Source: an uncultured Flavobacteriaceae bacterium (GTDB taxonomy: Bacteria; Bacteroidota; Bacteroidia; Flavobacteriales; Flavobacteriaceae). From it: a stretch of 6,197 bases of DNA. The stretch is from NCBI GenBank assembly GCA_938018045.1, contig CALIIP010000164.1:1-6197 (forward strand), written 5' to 3'. Numbering within the stretch: the stretch's first letter is position 1; each line of letters begins with the position of its first letter. The position numbers and the translations under genes were made by a program. Under the pieces are notes generated by a model, which did no database searches, had not been told where the DNA came from, and saw only the letters and a list, made by a program, of their open reading frames with translations. Below, one piece after another: positions 1 through 5,525 of the stretch.

Positions 1-788
1 TTAATGGTATATTTTGGTGAATAGTAAAACAGTTTTGGCTGAAAAAGATACAAACTTTCGCTTGGCGCAGAACCTAAACCAGCTGTAACATCTCCAAACC
101 AAAAATTCTTTTTACCTTCTTTTAATTTGATATTAATAGCAACTCTATCTTGATTGTCTTGCACTCCTCTTAGTTGACTCACATCGCTAAAGTTTCTTAA
201 GACTTCAATTTTATCTAAAGCATTGGCAGGTATATTTTTAGTTGCTAGTTTGGTATCTCCATCAAAAAAATCTTTCCCATCAATCATTACTTTTTCCACA
301 GTTTTACCCTCTACCTCTATCTCACCAGCATCATTAATCTCAACTCCAGGTAATTTTTTAAGAACATCTTCAAGTTTTCTTTCAGAGCCATTTTTAAATG
401 AATCTGCATTATAAACAATTGTATCTCCTTTTATAGTAACCGGCATTTTTGCCACAATATTTACTTCATCTAAAGAATTGTCGTTATCTAAAACTACATC
501 CTTTGTAATATCAACATCTTTTGTTTCAATAGCAAAATCAAGAGTTTTCATACCAATGTAACTAACCTTAATACTATATGTTGAATTTTTATCTAAATCT
601 AATTTATAATTTCCTTTAGCATCAGTAAAACCATAAGATGACATTTTATTTGTAACTTTATTAAAAGCTAAAACATTAGCCATTTCCAAAGGCTCTCCAA
701 TACTATCTTTCACAACACCTGTAAGATTAACTTGGGCATTAGAAATCATTGTAACCATAAAAATGGTTAGGAATAGTAATTTTTTCAT
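1..788 (-). CDS. TonB-dependent-receptor-like outer-membrane protein, N-terminal part (3' end outside window)
   Basis: This ORF begins with ATG at 786-788 and stays open to the left edge, giving 262 residues. Residues 1-18 form a signal peptide (MKKLLFLTIF...SNA, cut before Q19). Residues about 20-105 look like a carboxypeptidase-regulatory-like beta-sandwich (TGVVKDSIGEPLEMANV, then SYIGMKT). Residues about 118-225 match a TonB plug (GDTIVYNAD at 121-129, KLPGVEI at 145-151, IPANALDKIEVL from 186, then DVSQLRG). The barrel begins near NFWFGDVTAGLG. Family members I know of are much longer, around 900 residues, so most of the barrel is missing here. Such proteins move or bind ligands at the outer membrane; the substrate is unknown. 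It is the third gene of the GLPGLI operon, starting 27 bases after the stop of protein A, so co-transcription is likely. No SusD-like partner is seen. A barrel protein not powered by TonB remains possible. Confidence 0.88.
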   Translation of the reverse strand, partial: MKKLLFLTIFMVTMISNAQVNLTGVVKDSIGEPLEMANVLAFNKVTNKMSSYGFTDAKGNYKLDLDKNSTYSIKVSYIGMKTLDFAIETKDVDITKDVVLDNDNSLDEVNIVAKMPVTIKGDTIVYNADSFKNGSERKLEDVLKKLPGVEINDAGEIEVEGKTVEKVMIDGKDFFDGDTKLATKNIPANALDKIEVLRNFSDVSQLRGVQDNQDRVAINIKLKEGKKNFWFGDVTAGLGSAPSESLYLFQPKLFYYSPKYTI

Positions 789-815
789 ATGTGTAAATGT
801 GTGTGTGTTTATTAA

Positions 816-1682
816 TTAAGGTCTACCTCTACCGCCACCATTTCTTCTGTTTCCTTGAAACCTTTCTCTTAATTCTTCCATCTTCTCTTTAACAGTAACA
901 GTATACGCTTCTCTGGTTATTTGTTTTCCTTTAGTCGGCACTTCAATCACTTCTTTTTCTGAAGGATTCATAACTATTTCAGTACATAAAATTGTAGTTC
1001 TTCCAGAATTTATTTCTAAGATTAATCCTGGCAATCCCCAATACTCTCCTGGACCATTACTAACTGGTATTTGTGGTGTATACCAAGCAGACACAACAAC
1101 TTGTTTTGGTTTTTTCAGTTCATCTTCCTTTACACTAGTAGAATCTTTTTTCTCATCATTTCTACCTCCTCTTCTAAAATTAGAAAAATCTAATGGATCC
1201 AAATCTTTAATTAATGTAGCTTTAAAGCAAGTATAGTTTCCAATTTGTTTGGTTTCACTCCCTAATTCCCATTCTGGGCTTTTCATATCATCTGAAATCA
1301 AGAATTTTTTTCCAAAAAACTCTGTAGATTCTAAAGCAACTTTGTCTTTTATGTTCTTATATTTAGTTCCTCCACCAGAAAAACCGCCAAATCTTGGCCC
1401 TCGGCCATTTCCTGCTGAAGGCGCTTCTAACTTACCGTCTTCTTTATAAAGAGATGATGTTTTGTCAAAAGTTAAAATAAAGGTTTTCTCTAACATCGAT
1501 TTCATTCTTTCAGCAATTTCTTTTTTCCTAGCTTCAGACATTTCTCCTCCTCTACCTCTGCCGAAATTATCCATGTCTACTGTAGTTTTAGACATATAAG
1601 TTGCTTTTCCTTGAAAGTCTGTTTGAGCAAATGTTGTTACAGAAACAATTGTAAACAAAATTGTAAATAGTGATTTTATCAT
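816..1682 (-). CDS. GLPGLI family secreted protein A (Arg/Gly-rich paralogue)
   Basis: This 288-residue protein carries the family signature GLPGLI at 216-221, inside a conserved block that also holds IPVSNGP, GLPGLILEI and CTEIVMNPSEK. The family is widespread in Bacteroidota and has no established biochemical function. The signal peptide is residues 1-19 (ending VTTFA, cut before Q20), so the protein acts in the periplasm or beyond. The mature part has exactly two cysteines, C152 (NYTCFKATL) and C233 (ILCTEIV), which recur in protein B and could form a disulphide. A charged helix (about 47-66) precedes the strand-like TFILTF. Arg/Gly-rich stretches at 41-46, 91-105, 170-174 and 279-288 are unusual and mostly absent from protein B. 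It is the middle gene of the minus-strand operon, 94 bases after protein B and 27 before the receptor gene. The A-rich leader has no Shine-Dalgarno sequence, as is normal for this phylum. Confidence 0.93.
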   Translation of the reverse strand: MIKSLFTILFTIVSVTTFAQTDFQGKATYMSKTTVDMDNFGRGRGGEMSEARKKEIAERMKSMLEKTFILTFDKTSSLYKEDGKLEAPSAGNGRGPRFGGFSGGGTKYKNIKDKVALESTEFFGKKFLISDDMKSPEWELGSETKQIGNYTCFKATLIKDLDPLDFSNFRRGGRNDEKKDSTSVKEDELKKPKQVVVSAWYTPQIPVSNGPGEYWGLPGLILEINSGRTTILCTEIVMNPSEKEVIEVPTKGKQITREAYTVTVKEKMEELRERFQGNRRNGGGRGRP

Positions 1683-1700
1683 TTTTTTGATTTAATTTTT

Positions 1701-1727
1701 TAACAAAAATACTTGTTATTTTTGTTA
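1701..1727. repeat. 11-bp perfect inverted repeat between the two GLPGLI genes
   Basis: TAACAAAAATA (1701-1711) and TATTTTTGTTA (1717-1727) are perfect reverse complements separated by 5 bases. The repeat lies 18 bases before the ATG of protein A on the minus strand. One arm contains TATTTTTG, which also fits the -7 consensus TAnnTTTG on the minus strand (complement of 1704-1711), but no -33 TTG is at the right distance. It may be an mRNA hairpin, an operator, or an internal promoter; the A/T-only composition of most positions makes chance a real alternative. Confidence 0.5.
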
Positions 1728-1736
1728 TTTAGACTT

Positions 1737-1755
1737 AAAAAAAACCAAAAGGTTT
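1737..1755 (-). terminator. Weak terminator or attenuator hairpin after GLPGLI gene B
   Basis: Read on the minus strand, AAACC-TTTT-GGTTT forms a 5-bp stem with a 4-base loop, and the T-run continues to eight T's (complement of 1737-1744). It lies 22 bases after the stop of protein B. Only two G-C pairs support the stem, so partial termination is more likely than a full stop. Confidence 0.4.
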
Positions 1756-1776
1756 AATCTGAAAAAAAATTAATAA

Positions 1777-2619
1777 CTATCCTCCAATCCTAATTTCTCG
1801 GTGTTCAACATTTCCTTTTTTAGCTCTAAAACGTTCTAAATTCTCTTTAGATTTCTCGTCCATTATCTTTTCATATTTAGCTTGAGAAATCACTTTTCCT
1901 TTATTCGGTTCTTCAATTTTTATTTTTTCTGATGGGTTCATTACTATTTCTGTACATACTATTGTTAAATCACCTTCTTTTAATTCTAAAATTAATCCCG
2001 GCAAACCTCCAAATTCTCTTGGTCCATTACTAACTGGTATTTCTGCTGTATACCAAGCAGTAGTTAGAACTTTAACTTTTTTAGTAACTTCTTTAACATC
2101 TCCATCATCCATGTTCAAATGAGTTTGCTCTTCTTCTCTAGAAAAGGTAGCCTTGTAGCAAGTATAGTTTCCAATATTTTTGGTTTCACTAGATAATTCC
2201 CATTTAAAATCTGGAATTGAATCTTTTATTAAAAAACGCTTACCCATTACTTCAGTTTTATTTACATAACGCTTCTCATTAACATCTTTAAAGAAAATAT
2301 CCGATCCACCACCACCTCCTATAATCATAACTTGCATACCACCAACTTGTGGTTTAGGTGAATTTAATTTCACATCTTCTTTATAAATAGATTTGCTTTT
2401 AGAAAAACTTAAAATAAATGTTTTTTGAAACATTTTCTTCATTTGTTCTTTCATCATTTCGTGTTGAGAGTCTGAAATTGCATTATTATCGCCTCCCATT
2501 TTAATATCCATTTTTCTATGAGTCTTATAAATTGCTTTTCCTTGAAAGTCTTGCGCTCTTGTGAGTAGGGGCGTCACTAAAAAAAGCAATATGAGGGTTT
2601 TTAAAATAAATTTTTTCAT
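1777..2619 (-). CDS. GLPGLI family secreted protein B (Met/Gly-rich paralogue)
   Basis: This 280-residue protein is a paralogue of the next gene downstream. The two align along their length: QDFQGKA after the signal peptide, KTFILSFSK, the YKED segment, NYTCYKATF, IPVSNGP, GLPGLILEL (motif at 205-210) and CTEIVMNPSEK. The signal peptide is residues 1-22 (ending LLTRA, cut before Q23). Two cysteines, C154 and C222, sit in the same blocks as in protein A. Distinctive parts are a Met-rich helix at about 53-65 (HEMMKEQMKKMFQ) and a glycine run at 101-105 where protein A has Arg/Gly-rich sequence. It is the first gene of the minus-strand operon, 26 bases after a good promoter and under the triple repeat at 2671-2700, so control by the adjacent two-component system is likely. 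Function is unknown; a periplasmic or cell-surface partner of the receptor encoded two genes downstream is a reasonable guess. Confidence 0.93.
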   Translation of the reverse strand: MKKFILKTLILLFLVTPLLTRAQDFQGKAIYKTHRKMDIKMGGDNNAISDSQHEMMKEQMKKMFQKTFILSFSKSKSIYKEDVKLNSPKPQVGGMQVMIIGGGGGSDIFFKDVNEKRYVNKTEVMGKRFLIKDSIPDFKWELSSETKNIGNYTCYKATFSREEEQTHLNMDDGDVKEVTKKVKVLTTAWYTAEIPVSNGPREFGGLPGLILELKEGDLTIVCTEIVMNPSEKIKIEEPNKGKVISQAKYEKIMDEKSKENLERFRAKKGNVEHREIRIGG

Positions 2620-2645
2620 TGTTATTGTTTTTGTGTTTATAAATA

Positions 2646-2674
2646 CAAATGTAGCGCGTACTTTTATAACTCAA
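2646..2674 (-). promoter_or_regulatory. Bacteroidota-type promoter of the GLPGLI/receptor operon
   Basis: Read on the minus strand, TTG (complement of 2672-2674) is followed after 18 bases by TACATTTG (complement of 2646-2653). This matches the Bacteroidota consensus TTG, then 17-23 bases, then TAnnTTTG. Transcription would start near 2640, leaving a leader of about 20 bases before the ATG of protein B. The -33 element lies inside the first of three direct repeats, where an activator would contact RNA polymerase. Confidence 0.72.
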
Positions 2675-2700
2675 TGTTAATGAGTGTTAACGAGTGTTAA
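2671..2700. promoter_or_regulatory. Three phased direct repeats, probable response-regulator operator
   Basis: On the plus strand, three consecutive 10-base units read TCAATGTTAA, TGAGTGTTAA and CGAGTGTTAA. On the minus strand this is TTAACA-N4 three times, each unit one helical turn apart. OmpR/PhoB-family regulators bind such head-to-tail repeats with 10-11 bp spacing, and the Bacillus PhoP box also uses TTAACA-like units. The array overlaps the -33 of the minus-strand promoter and lies about 28 bases upstream of the plus-strand -7 element. Binding by the regulator encoded at 4218-4898 is an inference. Confidence 0.65.
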
Positions 2701-2727
2701 TCGACGTATAAATGTTAAAAAAGTCCT

Positions 2728-2735
2728 TACATTTG
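2728..2735 (+). promoter_or_regulatory. Probable -7 element for the kinase-regulator operon
   Basis: TACATTTG matches TAnnTTTG and is identical to the -7 element of the divergent promoter. It ends 5 bases before the kinase ATG at 2741, so the transcript would have almost no leader. No TTG is present 17-23 bases upstream (2702-2710 reads CGACGTATA), so the promoter may need an activator bound at the repeats just upstream. An 8-base element in AT-rich DNA can occur by chance. Confidence 0.5.
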
Positions 2736-2740
2736 AACCA

Positions 2741-4225
2741 ATGTTTGAAAAGAAATACAGAAATATCATCTATTTTATAACGCTTGCAATTGTTGCAACA
2801 ATTGCTGCACAAGTGTATTGGAATATTAAAAATTATGAAGTAAATAAACAGCAAGTTACAAATCAAATACAAACGAGTTTTGATAATGCTGTTGAAAAAT
2901 ATTTTAGTAAAATCGCCAAAAACGATATTGTAACAATTGTAAAATCAGATTCACTATTCTCTAAGGAAGTAGAACTTAATATCAACAAAAACACATACAC
3001 CACAGATGTTTGGATTCAGGAAACTGAGGATTCTATACCAGTAAAATCTACGAAAAATTTACTTCAGCCAACTTTTGGAAAACCTGGCCCTATTATTTTA
3101 AAAGATATAGATCCTACTAATCATAATCAATTATCTTTTCTAAAGGGAAAAATTGACTCGCTTGATTTAAAACAGTTTACTTCCAAAATTCTATTTTCAT
3201 TTATCCTAGAGAAGGTGAAATTGGATGAAATAGACAGTTTGGTAAATATTGAATTGTTAAGAAAAAACATTAGTCTTCAGTATGGTTTACAATTATTAGA
3301 GGACAATCCTTTCTCTGAAAATAAAAATGTTAGTGTTTATAATTTAGAAGGTTTTCCTGATAAATATAATAGTATTATTTCAAATTCACCTTTCGTAAAT
3401 TCACATTCAACTTTAGAATTAAGGTATCTAAACTCGACATCATCAATTCTAAAAAGAATGCTTGGTAGTATCTTATTATCACTTTTACTTTCAGCTATTA
3501 TTATTGGTTGTTTACTATTTTTACTACATATAATTTCTAAACAAAAACAACTTGCTGAAGTGAAAAATGATTTGATTAGCAATATTACTCACGAATTCAA
3601 AACACCTATTTCTACAATTGGAGTTGCCATAGAAAGTATTAAAAATTTCAACGTGATTGATGATAAAGAAAAGACCAAAAACTACCTAGATATTTCTAGC
3701 AATCAATTGTCGAAACTGAATCTAATGGTAGAAAAATTGTTGGAAACTGCATCCTTAGATAGTGATAACTTAGATTTAAATAAAGATGAAATTGATGTTT
3801 CTGATCTAGTGCAATCTATTGTTGACAAACTCAGATTACAGTCGGATGAAAAGAAAATTACATATAACAAAACAGAATTTCAAGTTTTGGCAAATGTTGA
3901 TGTTTTTCATTTTGAAAATGCAATCAATAACATAATAGACAATGCAATTAAATACGGAGGAAATGACATTTTTGTTGCTTTAAAACAGTTAGATAAAACT
4001 TTTTATATTGATATTTCAGACAACGGAAACTCTTTTTCTAAAGAGGAATCAAAACATATTTTTGAGAAATTTTATAGGGTATCTAAAGGAAATACTCATA
4101 ACGTTAAGGGTTTTGGAATTGGATTATATTACGCAAAAAAAATCATCGAAAAACACAATGGAAACATCAATTTGGAATTGAAAAACAATTTAACAACCTT
4201 TAAAATTTCGCTTCCAAATGAGTAA
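2741..4225 (+). CDS. Membrane sensor histidine kinase
   Basis: This is a 494-residue kinase when started at ATG 2741. An upstream in-frame ATG at 2684 would add 19 residues (MLTSVNRRIN...) that look unlike a kinase N-terminus and would place the repeat array and the -7 element inside the gene, so 2741 is preferred. TM1 is about 9-25, the periplasmic domain about 28-239, and TM2 about 242-265. No HAMP domain is visible; TM2 runs straight into the dimerisation helix. Catalytic motifs are the H-box (ITHEFKTP, phospho-acceptor H284), N-box (NNIIDNAIKYG, N397 and N401), G1-box (DNG at 427-429), F-box (IFEKFYR) and G2-box (GFGIGL, 457-462). The G1-box reads DNGNSF rather than the common DNGxGI. The periplasmic part matches no sensor domain I recognise. 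The 3' end overlaps the regulator gene by 8 bases, indicating translational coupling and a cognate pair. Confidence 0.95.
   Translation: MFEKKYRNIIYFITLAIVATIAAQVYWNIKNYEVNKQQVTNQIQTSFDNAVEKYFSKIAKNDIVTIVKSDSLFSKEVELNINKNTYTTDVWIQETEDSIPVKSTKNLLQPTFGKPGPIILKDIDPTNHNQLSFLKGKIDSLDLKQFTSKILFSFILEKVKLDEIDSLVNIELLRKNISLQYGLQLLEDNPFSENKNVSVYNLEGFPDKYNSIISNSPFVNSHSTLELRYLNSTSSILKRMLGSILLSLLLSAIIIGCLLFLLHIISKQKQLAEVKNDLISNITHEFKTPISTIGVAIESIKNFNVIDDKEKTKNYLDISSNQLSKLNLMVEKLLETASLDSDNLDLNKDEIDVSDLVQSIVDKLRLQSDEKKITYNKTEFQVLANVDVFHFENAINNIIDNAIKYGGNDIFVALKQLDKTFYIDISDNGNSFSKEESKHIFEKFYRVSKGNTHNVKGFGIGLYYAKKIIEKHNGNINLELKNNLTTFKISLPNE
2786..2805. repeat. Perfect 20-bp palindrome near the 5' end of the kinase gene
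   Basis: GCAATTGTTG is followed directly by its reverse complement CAACAATTGC. It starts 45 bases into the kinase coding region and encodes AIVATIA of the first membrane segment. It could be an operator-like site or simply a by-product of hydrophobic codons. Confidence 0.6.
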
Positions 4226-4898
4226 AATTAAGATCCTTTTAGCCGAAGATGAAACTGCTTTAGGCCAAATAATAAAAGAAAGTTTAGAAACAAGAAACTT
4301 CGATGTTTTATTATGTGAAAACGGAGAGGAAGCATTAAAAATTTATAAAGAAGAAAATCCAGAGTTACTTGTTCTTGATGTGATGATGCCAAAAAAAGAT
4401 GGATTTACATTAGCAAAAGAAATAAGAATAGAAAATGATGAAATCCCTATTATATTTCTTACTGCAAAATCACAAAGCCAAGATGTTGTTGAAGGCTTTA
4501 CTATTGGCGGAAATGATTATCTAAAAAAACCTTTTAGCATTGAAGAATTGATTGTGAGAATAAATAACTTATTGAACAGAACAAAACTTCAAAAAACCAC
4601 TGAAGTAATTCATATTAACAACTACACTTTTAGTCTTACAAAACAAACACTTCGGTTTGAAAATGATGAAATTGTTCAACTTACTCATCGTGAAGCGCAT
4701 TTACTTTTTCATTTATTAAATAATAGAAACAAAGTCCTTGATAGGTCATTAATCTTAAAGAAACTTTGGGGAGACGATGATTTTTTTAATGCAAGAAGCA
4801 TGGATGTTTTTATCTCAAAACTTCGTAAAAAATTAAAACAAGACGAAGCGATTCAAATCATTAATGTTCGTGGTTTTGGCTATAAAATGGTTTATTAG
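4218..4898 (+). CDS. OmpR/PhoB-family DNA-binding response regulator
   Basis: This 226-residue regulator has the standard two-domain layout. The receiver domain (about 3-118) has the acidic pair E10/D11, phospho-acceptor D54 in LDVMMP, T82 in FLTAK, and K104 before P105. All key residues are present, so it should accept phosphate from the upstream kinase. The winged-helix DNA-binding domain (about 128-226) shows LTHREAHLLFHL, the recognition-helix region SMDVFISKLRKKL, and the C-terminal wing VRGFGYKMVY. Its start lies inside the last codons of the kinase gene (8-base overlap). Regulators of this family bind tandem direct repeats as head-to-tail dimers. The TTAACA repeats at 2671-2700 are the obvious candidate site, which would make it a regulator of both its own operon and the divergent GLPGLI/receptor operon. 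That link is inferred from position and architecture. Confidence 0.97.
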   Translation: MSKIKILLAEDETALGQIIKESLETRNFDVLLCENGEEALKIYKEENPELLVLDVMMPKKDGFTLAKEIRIENDEIPIIFLTAKSQSQDVVEGFTIGGNDYLKKPFSIEELIVRINNLLNRTKLQKTTEVIHINNYTFSLTKQTLRFENDEIVQLTHREAHLLFHLLNNRNKVLDRSLILKKLWGDDDFFNARSMDVFISKLRKKLKQDEAIQIINVRGFGYKMVY

Positions 4899-4912
4899 TT
4901 TCAAAAAATTAC

Positions 4913-4920
4913 TATATTTG
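4913..4920 (+). promoter_or_regulatory. Possible -7 element for the secreted-protein and deoxynucleoside kinase genes
   Basis: TATATTTG fits TAnnTTTG and ends 4 bases before the ATG at 4925, the same layout as the kinase gene. No TTG is found 17-23 bases upstream. It could let the last two genes be expressed independently of the two-component genes, again from a near-leaderless transcript. Confidence 0.42.
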
Positions 4921-4924
4921 AAGC

Positions 4925-5476
4925 ATGCAGTCCCTTTTAAAATTTTTGTTTTTAATACTTTTTTCTACTTCATTTGCTCAAAGTAATGAACAAAAGGCAG
5001 ACTCGATTGGTATAGATATTTTGAATGCATCATATAAAGTTTTTAATGATGTTTTGATTAAGAAAAATAATCAAAAAACTAAAACTTACAAAAACATATC
5101 GCTAGGAGAAATTTGGTCTGTAGACATTATAAATTCTCAACAAATTGTGATGTTTTATGGTGATTTCAACACAGTAATCATTTTAGACAATCAACTTAAT
5201 TTGATTGAAGAAATTCCTTTTCAAAAAACTATTTCATTTGCAAAAAAAGGCATTACAAATACACTTTGGATTTACAATACTGATGAAAACAAACTCGAAT
5301 TGTATGATTACAAAACAAAGAAAACTACATTTTCTTCACAAATAATTTCTGATTTTGAACCAATTGAAATGGAAAGTGGTTTTAATTTTGTAAAATTAAT
5401 TGGAAAAGAAAAGACTTTAGTTTTTAATCAATATTTAAATTTAACGGATACTATAATTCACCAAAAAAATGATTAA
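4925..5476 (+). CDS. Secreted protein of unknown function, beta-propeller-like repeats
   Basis: This 183-residue protein has a signal peptide (MQSLLKFLFL...TSFA, cut before Q19) and no further membrane segment. The mature part alternates short strands and turns, with loosely repeated units of the type VIILDNQLNLIEEI, LWIYNTDENKLELYDY and LVFNQYLNLTDTI, each a WD40- or NHL-like strand pattern. This suggests part of a beta-propeller, with fewer blades than a closed propeller needs. It resembles a conserved flavobacterial hypothetical family that I recall as somewhat longer (LGxIxxVDI then FNTVxxLDNQLN), so the C-terminus may be truncated; that comparison is from memory. No frame-shifted continuation is visible in the 49 bases before the next gene. 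It starts 26 bases after the regulator stop, with its own TAnnTTTG element 4 bases before the ATG. Its position before the deoxynucleoside kinase gives no clear hint of function. Confidence 0.82.
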   Translation: MQSLLKFLFLILFSTSFAQSNEQKADSIGIDILNASYKVFNDVLIKKNNQKTKTYKNISLGEIWSVDIINSQQIVMFYGDFNTVIILDNQLNLIEEIPFQKTISFAKKGITNTLWIYNTDENKLELYDYKTKKTTFSSQIISDFEPIEMESGFNFVKLIGKEKTLVFNQYLNLTDTIIHQKND

Positions 5477-5525
5477 TTTAGCATTCTAATTATTTTATAA
5501 CCAACCTCACTTATAATAAAAAACT

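Noticed and set aside
223..414. Small plus-strand ORF of 63 residues
   Set aside because: It lies wholly opposite the receptor gene, whose translation shows clear signal peptide, regulatory-like and plug domains; the plus-strand product is Ser/Pro-rich antisense sequence with no start context.
789..815. GT/CA dinucleotide run between GLPGLI gene A and the receptor gene as a possible phase-variation tract
   Set aside because: Only about five imperfect GT units are present, it is outside any reading frame, and it is too short to suggest slippage control.
1249..1449. Small plus-strand ORF of 66 residues
   Set aside because: It is antisense to GLPGLI gene A, and its Pro-rich content mirrors the Gly-rich codons of the real gene.
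2687..2872. Minus-strand ORF of 61 residues
   Set aside because: It is antisense to the kinase 5' end and runs across the repeat array and -7 element; it has no promoter-like or family features.
3337..3582. Minus-strand ORF of 81 residues
   Set aside because: It is antisense to the kinase periplasmic and TM2 coding region, with nothing recognisable in its translation.
4899..4924. Possible terminator between the response regulator and the secreted-protein gene
   Set aside because: The 26 bases show no stem followed by a T-run, so read-through cannot be excluded.
5477..5525. Independent promoter for the deoxynucleoside kinase
   Set aside because: No TAnnTTTG was found in the gap; near matches such as TTATTTTATAA lack the required TTTG.
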